A stretch of 64,000 nucleotides of DNA, from contig JAMQCK010000035.1 of the NCBI GenBank assembly GCA_024196135.1, positions 62,001 to 126,000 of the forward strand, written 5' to 3'. Origin of the DNA: Pleurotus ostreatus/Saccharomyces cerevisiae fusant. Its lineage: Eukaryota > Opisthokonta. The translations under genes were made by a program, and so were the position numbers. Under the pieces are notes generated by a model, which saw only the letters and a list, made by a program, of their open reading frames with translations, searched no databases and was not told the DNA's origin. Positions 10,301 through 22,130 of this stretch are shown here, piece by piece. Position 1 is the stretch's first letter. Each line of letters opens with the position of its first letter.

Positions 10301-13300
10301 TCAGAACGACCTCAAAGATATCTGCGGTTTCGCAGACGCTTGCGCTTGCGCTGCCGAGTTACCACCTACAGCCCGGCGTACTGCCTGCTCTAGCAACTCT
10401 CTCGTTTCTGGCTCGAGCTTCGCTGCCGCATCCTTGAACGCAACAGGCGAAGTCGTCGCAAACGCAAGCAGCTGCACAACACTCTGCGACGTGACGGGCG
10501 ATGGGCTGGACTGCGCGTTAAGGAGCAGGAGCGCAATCGTAGGCAGTAAGACGCCGAGAAGGCGTGTTCCTGCGAAAGGGTGAGTGACCGGCGGTGTGCT
10601 AAAATTGGAGGATATACGTACTGTGTTCATCGGGTACGGAGGTAAAGAAAGTGTTGAAGGCCTTCCAGGTCTCGGCAATTGCGGCAGAATGCAGGTCAGA
10701 GATCGTGCGGTCATTCACGGCTGGCGCCATCTTCGCGACGAACTCGATGAGGCCTGGCATGAGCAACTTTGCGCAAAGACGCAGCAGCACATTGCCAGAG
10801 GCAGCAGCACCTATCAAGGTTCTGGCGCACTGGGCAGCGGTGAGGGACAACTGTGAGGAAGGCAGGAGATGAGCGCCGGACGTAGGTATAAGAGCGAATG
10901 GCACACTTCGCTGGTCTCCACCAACTTCTCCGTGAGGAGGAAACACAGGTGCTCGACGACAGGTTGCCCAATTTTGACCGACGTCGGTACGACAGTCAAG
11001 ACAAGGACTGCGGCCAAAAAGTTGTTCTTGATCTTCTTCGTGACAGCAGGACCTTCCCGTCCTCTGCAACCCCTCTTCAGCACCGAATAACGAGACCAAT
11101 ATCAACGCGCGTACCTCATCTCCTCCACGTTGAGTAGACACGCCGACAGCAGACCATGTATCGTGCGATTCAACCTTTCTTGGCCCTCCTGGTCCGGCAA
11201 GGGCGGAACGTCGAGCAGCGTCTTCAAAGCAGGCAAGGTCGGCGGGACCAAGTCCATGTCCGGGAGCTCGTCCTTGAGAAGGTTGTTGTACAAAAGTATC
11301 GCAACCGCGCGGACATCTTCGCGTTGCGTGGTCTTCACCGAGCTTGCTATACTTGCAAATGCGGCGAACGCGGCCGTGATCATCCTAATCCTGTCGCCCA
11401 ATTCGCCAGCTACGTGGAAGATGTAAGAATGGTAGATGTAGACAAGACTGCAAGAGCTCACGGATAACAGAACCCCGCGCCGACGCGATGGAGTGTCGTA
11501 GGATATGCGAGCAAATCCGTAGGCAGTGTGCTTTCGGAGATGTCAGAGAGAGGATGTCGAGTGAACTGACACAACGGTGAGCTATGAAATTGACCGGACA
11601 GAGTAGTTAAACGTACCCAGACAATTCCTCCTGCGTATCCGCCAGCGTCTTCACAAGCTCGATTAGATGTACCAACATGCCCGCTGGCTCCGTCAGTGCA
11701 ATGCGATAGCAAAGGCTGATGAACTCCTCGAAAATGGGCGGATCCAAGATCGCCTTCCCAGCGTACTCCGGCCGCACCAAGCACTTAAGCGCCTGCAAGC
11801 AGGCGAGGACGATGGTCCGTCTGTTCGCTGCTGCGTTGCTCGTGTCGCCGGAGGTCGTAGCTAGGGCTTCGTAGACGAGGCCAAAGACGATGAAGAAACA
11901 CATGGTGGGCTCGGAACGGCTTGTCAGCTTGATGGCGTCGACCTCGGCTGTCTTGGGCTCAGCGCCGTCCATGGCGAGCAGGATGTACGGGTCGCCAGAC
12001 TGCATCGCGGTCGCAACGGCTTGCAAGATGATGGCCCAAGACTCCGCGTAGTACTGCCAGCGAGTGTGAGCATCGAGTGGTAGCAAGGCCGGAGAACGCT
12101 GACTCACCGGCAGTAGAACCTCCTTGCCCAAGCCCGAGAAGGATGAATCGAGAGCAACGCTAGAGCTATCTTGCAGAGCCTCAGAATCGACCCTAATGCT
12201 AGCATAGTCGCGCAAGGAAGCAATCCACAGCGAGGCCAGCGTCGCACGGTAGGGCTTGATAACCTCCTTTAGGTAGACTTGCGACACGCTCGCCACCTCC
12301 AGTTGTGCCCAGGCGGACACCGTTGCGATGCGAAGCATGGCGGAGGCGTTGGGGCTAAGTTCTCCGGATTCGCCAAGAGAAAGCATCCCAGGGTCTAAAC
12401 GCCAGTCGGTACATCGAATATGGTAAAAACACCAGCAACTGACCTTTGGACTGCTCCAAAGCCGTCGTCAGCAGCTTGAGTATCCGTCCCATCCTGCCGA
12501 CATCCTTGACGACGCCACATCCGACGAAGACAGCGCAGGCCTCAACAGCAGACGCGAGGATCTCTGGTGTCGTGTCCGATGAGAATGCCGGTGTAAGTGC
12601 GGCAGTGATAGGGGCCTGATGCTGCTCAAGCAATAACGCGTCCTCATATGCAGGGTCCGGTGATGTTGCGAAGATCTAAAGGCGCAGATGAGTAGGCGCA
12701 AGAACGAGCAGACGACATGGCAAACCTGAATCACGTCCCGAAGCACCGTAAGACCCTCGAGACGGATATCCATGACATACGCCGCCGAAGCCGTGAAGGC
12801 CATCCTAATCAAGTCTGGGACACGAGAGACGAGTAGATTCGACATGTTGAGTCCCCTGTTGCGCGCGAGCACTGCGTTCAGATGCTCCTGCCTTCCGCTC
12901 CTCGCGACGACGATGCAGATGTTGTGCAGACATTGCAATGCGAAGAGCTGCGTTCTCCATCGTGAAGTGTGCTGACTAGCCGTCGCAGCCTTGGCATCAG
13001 GCGCAGACGACACGTTGAGCGATTCGCCTTCGTCGTCGCGGAGAGTTTGCCCGGTGGCTGCATCCGCCGACTGCTGCGTGGCCGTGACCTTGGACATGAT
13101 CCTTTGGCAAAGGTCGATCCAGGCACTCGGATTGAGGATAACCGTTTGCTGTAGCCAACTGCTGATGACATTGCGCACGCCCTCCACCGATGCGTCGTCG
13201 TCGAGCATGCCGAAGAGGTCCTCGACGAGCTTGTCGCCGCCCAGCTTTGACATGGCCAAGGCGTCCTTCTGCACGAGCTGGTATAGGGCGTTGATCGAGG

Positions 13301-16300
13301 CCAGCTTGAGAGGACGCCTTGTCGACGATAGGTACTGGCGAAATTGCTGCACCAAGACCGGTATATCGACATGCTCGGGCGCGAACATAAGGAAGTGCTG
13401 AATGCAAGCGATGGCCTCGACACGAATGCCCTCGTCCTCTTCTTGCTCGAACTCATGCACAAGGTTGAGCACGAGGGTCCGCGTTCGTGTCGACTCTTGG
13501 ATATCCGGACCGAGGATTGTGATGATGGCGTCGATGATCTGGCATACGAAGGGATATGCGGGGAACTCGCCGCTGACATTGGCGTTGTTGATCGACCCGC
13601 CTTCACGCTCGTGCGATTCCATCATGTAGATCTTGAGTAGCATGCCCAGCGTGCTTGACACGAAGGGTGCATATCCTAGACTTGCCGCGTTGATGACTCG
13701 TGCAAGCGCATTCAATGACCAGTAGTGCACAATCGGATGCGAGTCGTTGCTGAGCGACATCAGGACGTTTACTGTCGTCTTGAGAAGGGGTCCTGCTGCC
13801 AGACCACCGACATGGGTGTAGATCGAGCCGAAGGCGAGCGCGCAGCCTGCACGTCCGTAAGGATCGCGGTTGTTGACTACCTGATCGACCAGCTGCTTGA
13901 TCTGATTCGTGAGGAAGGTAGTGCCAGCAACGCTCGCCAGGCGACCTATAGCCTCACTGCCACAAGAGCGCAAGACGACGTCGTTGTCAATCAAGGCGTC
14001 CTGGGGTTGATCAGAAAACACGCATACGCATATCAGGTAGACGTACCTTGAGGAACGGAGACAACAACGAAGTGACCTGCGCACTTCCCCACACATCCCG
14101 TGTCTGCCTTGTAGAGTTCGCAGTGATAACACGCAGAGTCATTACGATTGCCACGGCGCTGTTGATGAAGACGGCTGCCTTCCGCCCGGCATTCTTCTCC
14201 AGCTTCGGAGAGCGGGCATACTCCAGCAATTCGTTGACTATGCGCACTGTTGTTGGCAAATCTTGGAGAGGAAGGAGCCTCGAGAAGAGCTCGATAGAGG
14301 TATCCACTGCAGATGTGGCTGGTGGCGGAGGTTCGTTCGTCAAGTAGGTTGTGTCAGTGGATTTGCCCATGCACAACGTCAGAATATCGTGCTCGCAAGC
14401 GCCGATGATTGGACGGTGCAGCTTTGGGCACACTGTAAGCAAATGTGACCTCTCAAAGTGAAAGGAAGCGTACCAGGTCATCAATCGCTACTTCCAACGA
14501 GTCTCGGTTCAGGTAGTCCTTTTTCCCTTGCAGACTCTCTTCATCCGGTGTCCCCGACGCATCGTCCTTGACCTCCTTGAAGGTCACACCGTAGGCATAT
14601 TCATCTGCACTCTGCCACACACTCGTGAACGTCCCCGATGAGCTCGCAATCGCCGCCTGAACCGAGCTCCCCGCATATCCGTCTGGGCTCGCAAACAACG
14701 ACACCGTCGATTGAAGCAGCGTAGTCTGCGTTGACTCCGCGATGCTCGAGAAGCCCAGGGCGCTGAAGCACTGGTAGACCCGGCGCCGCAAGAGGGCCTC
14801 GCGCGCACGGAGTCCCAGGCCCTTGCCATTTCCGAGCCCGTTATCTTGCTCGGACGGGTCCTCGATATTTTGCCCGACGAACCCGTTTGCGAAGTTGAGC
14901 GCATTGCTGAGGACGCTCGACACGCGGCGGGCGACGTCGAGCGTGACGAGCGCGCCGGCATTGTGCTGCAGGAAGCAGTAAATCGCACCAAGTGCACTCT
15001 CGCGGACGTGTAGCAAGAATGACCACTCAGCCGCGCTACGCCCTGCACTGTTCGCCGCATCCTTGCTCGTCGGCTTCGGTAGGGCGTTGCGCCACAAGAC
15101 AAGCAGCTGCGGGAGGTGTGGGCGGACGAAGTTGGGTCCCAGTGCCATGAGGGCGGCTATGAGCGTCCAAGCAACCTCGACTTCTACGCCGGCGATCTTG
15201 ACGTCGTGGTCGCCTGCGCGCTTAAGGAGCTGGATTGCCATGTCGAGGACCTTGGCGCTGACGTCGTAGGAGACGTAGAGCGGGCGCTCGGGAATCACTG
15301 CAACGAGAGCTGAGAGGCCGTATGCGTGCCCGAGCGTGCGTAGGTTAATGTCGGAGGGCGCGGCGGGGGAGGTAATGGATGTGAGGTCGCGCTGGAGGAA
15401 CTCCATGGCGGTCAGGATCATCTTGGGCAGTCGGAGGGGCGTGGTGTAGCAGAAGCACCGAAGCGCCCAGGAGGCCGTTACGCGTACTGAGTGGCTCGGG
15501 TGCGAAAGCAAGGTCATCAGCGGTTCAGCTACTGCATCCTTTGGGTTGTATTCTGTCAGTGTGCGCGTTGAGTAAGAAGTGGATGTTACGAACCTGTACT
15601 GGAGGGGGGGCGTTCCCTAGCTGCTGCAACAGAGCCGCAACTGCTCTCAATGCCATGACCAACACAGCTGAGTGTGGCGATGTCTGGCCCGGCATCATCG
15701 CGGGCCACCTTCGCAGGTATGTCCTCGACAACTCTTGTATTGCCCCAATCTGCCCCTGCTCACTCAGCATTCTCGACGCTACCAAGTCCCTCAGCACGAT
15801 CCCGACCAATGAGCGCACCAACAGCCCCTCATATCGCGATCCCGCGGCCGTCGTATGCCGCTGTGGCGTGATGACATCGCTCACAAAGTGCGCAACAATG
15901 GCCGCGTAGTTAGCCTCTACGAACGCGGGACCGAGCTTTTGCAGGAGGGCAACATAGAAGTCGAAGATGCCGATGCGCGTCTTGCGAGAAGTATTCGGGC
16001 GGACGAAGTGGACGGATATGCGAGCGAGCATTTCGGAGGGGGTGAGGAGGGGCTTTGAGATCTCAGCAACGGTAGCTGCGGGGGCGGGGTCATCGTCCCC
16101 GTCATCGTGTTCGGTGTTGTTCTTCTGCTTCTTGTTGCTCGGCTCGGGAGCTGAAGTGACGCGCTCAACCTGCGTAGAAGCGAGAATATGCGCGACCAGC
16201 AATGCATGCGACCGACGCGTCGGTTGGTCGGCGTGCTCCAAGCTCTTAACGCAGAGCGCGATGATGGCTTCGATCTCGTTGAGGGGTGGGTTCGAGCCTT

Positions 16301-17180
16301 CGTTGGAGTAGAGCACGGTGAGGACGGCGGCTGCGGCACGTTGTGCGGGAAGGGCCTTGTCCGTGAGCGTGTTGCGCATCTGCTTGAAGATGTCTCGTGC
16401 AGCTGAGTCGGTTACGGCCCTGCGCGTCGTGTCAACGGTCTTCTGGAGGGCGAGGAGTGCATGGTAGCGGAGGAGGCAGGACTGAAGACGTGTTAGCTGG
16501 ATGGAGCAATGATAGGGTGAGCATACATTTGACGACTTGGCAATCTTGAGTGTCAGCGTCACGATCTCTGCCACGAAGGACATGAACTAGGAAGGACGTC
16601 AGTACAGCGAGTCGCGCTCTCTATTTCACTGCACACCTGCGATCCGTATACTGCCATCAGGTCCCCCGTTACAGACAACGCAGCACTACAGCGCGTCAGT
16701 CCACGCTCATGCATTCGTGTCGAACGCACATCTTGATCTCATCCTTCGTTGGCGTCTTGAAGTCGCCTACGATCTTCAGAAAGCCTTGCAGCGTGTCAAA
16801 CAGCGTTCGCGTCTCTACTCTTCTGTATAGTGCGATGAAGCACCGTGCAGCAACGTTGCGCACTGGGCGTCCTGGGAGGGGGAACGGTGCGGGGGCAGCA
16901 ATGATCTTGACCAGTGTCTTCTCGAGATCGCTCTGGCCGGCCTTGAGGTCCTCCTGATGCCTCCTTCAGCTGTTATACGATCGCATGTACTCCTGTATAC
17001 GTACCATTGCTACTCGACTGATCGCTTTCTCTGTCTCGCAGAGCCATTGGAAGACGTACATCCCGGCTTGCTCTCCAGAGAGCTCAGCCTGCAGAAGGCT
17101 CAGGATCGAGGGCGTCTTGCACGGAGACCACTACCGCATACCTCATCGAGGGGTTCCAGCGTCGCGGACGTCGATGTCAT
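10301..17180 (-). CDS. LAA1: LAA1/HEATR5-type large HEAT-repeat protein, AP-1 accessory factor
   Basis: This is one long gene of about 2,000 residues read from 17180 down to a stop at 10301, with many short introns. The N-terminus MTSTSATLEPLDE is followed by AELSGEQAGMYVFQWLCETE, then by helical HEAT-repeat sequence throughout. The central stretch DNDVVLRSCGSEAIGRLASV and DPYGRAGCALAFGSIYTHVGG (about 13780-14000) is the best-conserved part of the HEATR5/Laa1 family. Family members help localise the AP-1 clathrin adaptor at the trans-Golgi/endosome. Low-complexity inserts include an acidic run near 16090 (NNTEHDDGDDDPAP). No catalytic domain is expected. The start ATG is supported by direct splicing of the first two exons; internal exon borders were only partly checked. 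A decayed HNH-like fragment begins about 100 bp upstream of this start. Confidence 0.85.
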
Positions 17181-17279
17181 CTCGTTGCCAGTCCTTGGTG
17201 TCGTCGTGAACGTCGCCAACAACGTCCGGTATTGCGGTCCGGATCCGTCGTTACAATGAATACTTGCTCTTTCTCATTT

Positions 17280-17630
17280 CCTACGTCAACCATCGCCAAG
17301 GTATGTGTTGTCGGAACGGCGCCGACGACTCCGGCTGCAGCGTCTGCGTATTGGAATGGCTTGGCCAACTTGTGGTCCTCAAGATCATCGACAGGCTCTC
17401 GAGGATCGGCGTCTTCCTCGATGAAGCGCACTTATGGCGACCAACTCGCGGCCGCGCCGACTCTGGCGAAGGGCGACCAAAGTAGCACACCGTACCACAT
17501 CTTTCAATCCCGCGATACAGCATCGCGACTCACCTGCACGGCTCAAGCGGGTGCGCAACGTTCCGTCGCAGACATTCACGAACAGCGATCGAACTTGATT
17601 CTTCTACGGCGTCTCCTTCGACGTTACTCG
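17280..17630 (+). pseudogene. decayed C-terminal fragment of the HNH-like family
   Basis: The DNA aligns with the C-terminal third of copies A and B, but in shifting frames. One frame gives NHRQG..NGADDSGCSVCVLEWL (compare DHRLP..SGSTDDSHYSARVSSWL in copy B). Another gives YGDQLAAAPTLAKGDQSSTP (compare VAQLVAAPALPKGDYSKSP). A third gives RVRNVPSQTFTNSDRT, a stop, then FFYGVSFD (compare KRTHNVPSQTFTSSDWALFYFGVSLE). At least two frameshifts and an in-frame stop mean it is dead. It lies about 830 bp before intact copy A on the same strand and within 450 bp of the divergent LAA1 start, so it occupies LAA1's upstream region. Confidence 0.75.
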
Positions 17631-18457
17631 TACGCTCTCGATGATTGCCTTACGGGCGACATCTTTCCTGTGATACTCTCGATGGACGCCAACGCTCGGA
17701 TGGCACCACAATGCAATGCAAAGCAACGCCCGCCAGATTCCTGCTTTCTCGTGCAAGTATTCGCCCAGTATGACCTGTGCCATGGAATCCTTGCACCTTA
17801 CCATAACAAGGGCCGCTCAGCAAATGGGACCTGCTGCCCTCGTTCACTGCCACTTCTCGGTGCGACTCAGGCCAGCAAACGGAGTGCCGATCCATTGCCT
17901 GGCCACTACCATATCACTGGCCCCAACGTAGCTATCGCAACTGTCAGTAAATTATACCCGCGCCATGCAGAATGAACACACTCAGCATCGCGTCGTGTGT
18001 ACATACAGCATCGGCGCCTTGACCGTACGACTCCCCTACGTTGCGCGGAACCTCGCCGCTCTCAGCGTCGACTGGATGGCGACCGCCGCTGTATCACCGA
18101 AATTAGTGTAATACTATACGCGTCTTCGTCTATGTAGCCGGACGCCGTTTGATTTCGGTTTGGCTTATGCGAGGCGTCGTCTCCCTACCTTCAAGTTCGG
18201 AACGCAACACTGCAGAAGCCTCTGGATCCTGTGGCACTGACCCAGACTCGTAGCAAGGAGCGCGGCGACACAAAGCTCAGTGCGGTATCGAAATCCTCTG
18301 CTCTCTGCCCGAACCATCGCGCGCTTGCGGAAGATTGATGCTTGCTGGTCCGACATTCTGTGACGGGTGAATGTCACGCTAGCCTGGTCACAGTCGAGTG
18401 CCACACCTTCCTTTCCACCACGACAAACTTGTTGCTTGCCTTCATACAAATCACCTC
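17631..18457. other. spacer between the family relic and copy A
   Basis: No intact gene seen. Open frames here have no gene-like composition. The start of this stretch could hold further degraded family sequence that I cannot align by eye. The last 100-200 bp should include the copy A promoter; no clear TATA box was found. Confidence 0.4.
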
Positions 18458-19807
18458 ATGACCCCCGCTCAAGAAAAAACTAACTGCATTCGCCGGGAAT
18501 GCGCGCTGACGGGTAGCACGTCCGACGATCTGGAAATTGTACGCCTGATTCATGATTATGTGGCAACCAACGGCCATGAGCATCAGGTCAGTGGCTTATC
18601 AGGCGCCACGCACCTCGTAGATTGACTTTCCATGCAGATGGCCTGTATGGAATGGGCGTGGGGCTTGCCTAGGGGTGGTCTAGTCTACTATCTGATCTCG
18701 CCTGCGAATGCCATCTTGCGTATGTTCTCATGCCCTTGATCATTTCGAGAGCGATGCTGATCGCAGCAACAATAGTCAGCACGGACATGGCTGATATGTT
18801 CTCCTATGGCCATCTCATGCTATTCCCTACCTTCAAGGAGTTTGCTGATGCTATGAACTTCAGTGAACGCGTTAGGATTAGGGATCGCACTGCCGACGAC
18901 CGCAGTCCGCGGCGTCCGCTAACGGCGGTATGTTGATTTGAGTCAACACATCTATGCTACTCATGCACCCTGCTAGTTGCACCCACCGAAGCAACCGTAT
19001 CGTTATATCCTCTTTGCGCTCACCGACACTGGGCGACAACTGCAAAGCCGACTACGACTCTCATCGCAGACAGAGGAAGATTGGAACCGAGGAGTTCACC
19101 CAGTCACCGGAAAACGTCTTGACAGGCGAACCAAATCGTACCCTGTCGTGGAGACACATACTCACCCGGTGTCCGTCTGCTTCAACGCCAATGCGTTGCT
19201 CCACTTTATGGGCCGTAAAGCCGCCGCCACCGCAGAGCTCAGACCATGGAAGCTATGCCTCGCGCGCTTCTGCGAACAGTGGGGCATCGGCTCGAAAACC
19301 TCTATCGCGCCCCCTCAATGGTTCATCGACGAAGAGGAGAAGCATATGGACGACCAGTCACTGTGCAGTTCCGAGGCCTGTGGATACTCGCTCGTCAAAA
19401 CCGACGCCGACTGTCGCATGCCAGAACATAACACATCCGGCGGTACAGATGATTCGCACTACAGCGTCCGCGTAGCAAATTGGCTCGACGGACTCGCAGT
19501 TCCAGAAGCTAGGTGCTCGAGGATACCCAGGCTGACGTCTTTGATGAAGCACTCTCGCGTCAACCCACTCGCAGGCACACCGGCGGCGCCGAAGGGCTCT
19601 TACAGTGGCTCTCCTTGCCGCGAATTCACTGCATGTACGGCTCGACGTCGATTGACACCCTCTTGGGAAAGGCGGTGCCACTACGTTCCATCTCAGACTT
19701 TCACGAGCAACGACTGGGCTTTGTTTTACTATGGCGTCTCTCTAGACGCTGTACAATCATCTCGCAATCCTCCGCAGGTCCAGCCTACTCGGAGATCTGC
19801 TCGATGA
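18458..19807 (+). CDS. HNH-endonuclease-like paralogue, copy A
   Basis: Four exons (18458-18586, 18638-18719, 18776-18927, 18977-19807) give 397 residues. The N-terminal 130 residues follow the order of fungal HNH_2-type domains: CALTGSTSDDLEIVRLI, then MEWAWGLPRGG, then SPANAILLSTDMADMF and LMLFPTF. Positions where active members have AH (after LE) and DxH (before the F) are VR and DMA here, so nuclease activity is doubtful. The rest has DRSPRRPLTA, YRYILFALTDTGRQLQ, GVHPVTGK, SYPVVETHTHPVSVC, an acidic patch, TDDSHYSVRVANWLD and VPSQTFTSNDWALFYYGVSL. Copies B and C (minus strand, 23-27 kb away) are close relatives and D a distant one, with the same intron positions where checked. Family assignment is from memory of fungal HNH_2 proteins; function is unknown. 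Confidence 0.75.
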
Positions 19808-19926
19808 CTCCGCCGTCAGTCTCATACCACGCGTTCTTTGATGCCATGCACAAGTAAAGGGGATCCGTAGCCATAGATGCAAGCACAGACCGACGAGATA
19901 ATGAGGCCCAATACAAGAATCTTAGT

Positions 19927-22002
19927 CTACTCTCCTCCCACTTGATGAGCCTCAACCCCGAACACGCTCACCCCAAGCCTCCTCGGGAACACCCCCTTCA
20001 CCCTTCCACATCCCCACACCCACACCCTCTGCAAGCGCTCCGGCCTCACCCCATCCTCCCCGCCCTCCAGAATCGCCTTCACCACAAAATCGTCCACCTC
20101 CCGACACCACCCCACATCCACCTCCCTTAGCTCCTTCGCCCGCGAGCCAATCTCCATCAGCACCTCGTGCTTCGTGTCCTTCCACCCATTGATGCTCAGC
20201 CGCTCGAGCGCGCTGCCAGAGTGCGCGAGCAGCGCTGCGAGCGCCGCCGAGGAGAGGTCGGCGTTACGGGAGAGGTCAAGGGTGGTGAGGGGCGTGCAGG
20301 GGTAGTTGGCGAAGAAGCCCGCGACGCCGGCGTCGGTGAGAAGAGGGAGGTGTTGCAGGATGAGTGTTGAGATGTGGTGGCAGTGCGGCGCGAGGCCCTC
20401 GGTGAGGAAGACGTCGCTGAGCTCGTCGTGCGCGGAAAAGTCAAGGTAGCGGAGGTCGGAGCCGACGGCCTTGACAAGCTCGATAAGTACATCCTCCGAG
20501 CACGAGTGCGAAGGGCACGCTAAGTCAAGGTGCTGCAGCGGGGCGTGGCGCAAACTGCACAGCTCGTTGATGAACTTATCGTTCAGCTTCCCAACCTCGC
20601 GCAGGCGCAAGCGTCTGAGTGACTTGCCGCTGGAGGCGAGCAGGGCACGAAGACAGGCGAGGTCGAACCTTGGGCTTTGTGTAATCAGGAATTCTTCGAG
20701 TTGATGGTTCCGGAAAAATTGCTGCCAGGCTTCCGCCCGTACGAGGAAGGGGCCCAGTAACTCAATGTTCTTGAGCTCGGGCAAATGCGAAGATAAAGCG
20801 TTGAGCGCTGCAGAGTCCATTTGGCCGCAGAAGTCAAGGCGCAGCGTAGTTAAACGTGGATTGAGCGCGCCCATGACAGAGAAAGCGGTAGAAGGCAAAT
20901 CTGAGGGATTGTTAGCGGCAGTTTTACGAGTGATAACTGCCAGCATACTCGTTGCGTCGTAGAGCGTCAACTTGGACTGCACAGCATCATAGAAGAGTTT
21001 GACGTTCTCGGGCGTCCTATGGGATGTCAGATGAGACTTTAAGCATACCGCAGCATACTCACAAGCCTCGAGTCTTGGAGATAGCCTTTGAGATCTCCTG
21101 CATGTTCATGGTACCAATGTCACCAAGTGCCTCGATATTATCGATATTTCGCGTGATTATCTGAAGATGATGAGATGGTATTTCAATGGATCGGGGAGTG
21201 CACACGGACCTGCACACATATCGACACAAGACTTGGGAAGCGTCGCTCTTCGAAGGTAGTGGACTTCTTATCTTCGGCCCTTCTGCGCTTCGGCCTGGGT
21301 GCAGCGGCAGGTTTCTTGAAAGGGTCGATACCTCCCGCCTTCGCACATGGGTGACAAAGCCAGCCAGGTCCAGGGTTCGCCGCCATGGTGTACTTTGTCT
21401 ATGATTGTCGATCAGCAACAAGCGCCCGTGCTCGTGAGGGCATTACGCACCACTGTGAATTGCTTCTCACACCTCGCGCAGTTAGAGAAGCTCCCCACAG
21501 GCGGCTTTCCTCCTCCCCGCATGCCAGACAGCGCAGTGTATAGATCGTCCCCCTCGTCTTCGTCTGAATCATCATCCCCCTTCTTCTTAGCGGCTTTCTT
21601 CGCTTTGGCTTTCTCCTTTGCCTCCTGAGCTTTTGTAAGCTTCCTCTTCTTCGCTGGTGTCGCTGGCTCATCCAGCTCGTCAGAGGCGTAGCCTGACGCT
21701 TCGGCTTGCCCTCGTCGCCGCCTGCGAGAGTTCGTCTGTGGCTCGGGCTCTGGGGCAGGTTCTTCCTCTGGCTGCACATTCTCTTGTTGAGCAGTACTTG
21801 CTTCGGCACGCGCTTCGTTCCCATTAGCTTCAGCCTCCTCCGCCGCCCTGGTCGCTGCACGTCGTGCGATCGAGGTGGCGTTGATTCCAGCTTCCTACAT
21901 CCTCGTCAGTGAAGTCTCGCGAGCGGAACGCGCGACACGCACCCTCAGAAACTCCGTGAGAGCAGAGGTAGGCCCCCTGACATTGTTTGCGCGCCGACTC
22001 AT
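19927..22002 (-). CDS. RAD7: RAD7/Rhp7-type nucleotide-excision-repair protein
   Basis: The N-terminus MSRRANNVRGPTSALTEFLR starts 128 bp from the divergent ZNF511-like gene. A disordered Arg/Glu/Lys-rich region with nuclear-localisation-like RRRRRG and KKRK runs follows. Next is a split zinc ribbon (CARCEKQF ... WLCHPCAKAGG), typical of Rad7. Then come NIDNIEALGDIGTMNMQEISK and about 350 residues of leucine-rich repeats (LDFCGQMDSAALNAL, LDLACPSHSCSEDVL and others). In yeast, Rad7 with Rad16 forms the global-genome repair damage sensor and a Cullin-type ubiquitin ligase; the same role is inferred here. There are several short introns; the long last exon reaches the stop at 19927. Confidence 0.9.
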
Positions 22003-22130
22003 GATGTTCGAGAACAAGGCGCGACGATAATTAGTCTGTGACAGTCAACGCGTGACCGGACTAGCGGCCCGCGCCCTGCATGCTGGCATGCGCACTCGAT
22101 GTGCGCTGCTTTCACCCTATCCTCTCCAAG

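Noticed and set aside
17232..17975. 247-codon + frame as a gene
   Set aside because: Part of it aligns, in several frames, to the C-terminus of the HNH-like family, so the region is treated as a decayed fragment.
18165..18449. minus-strand frame upstream of copy A as part of a family member
   Set aside because: On the wrong strand relative to copy A and shows none of the family motifs.
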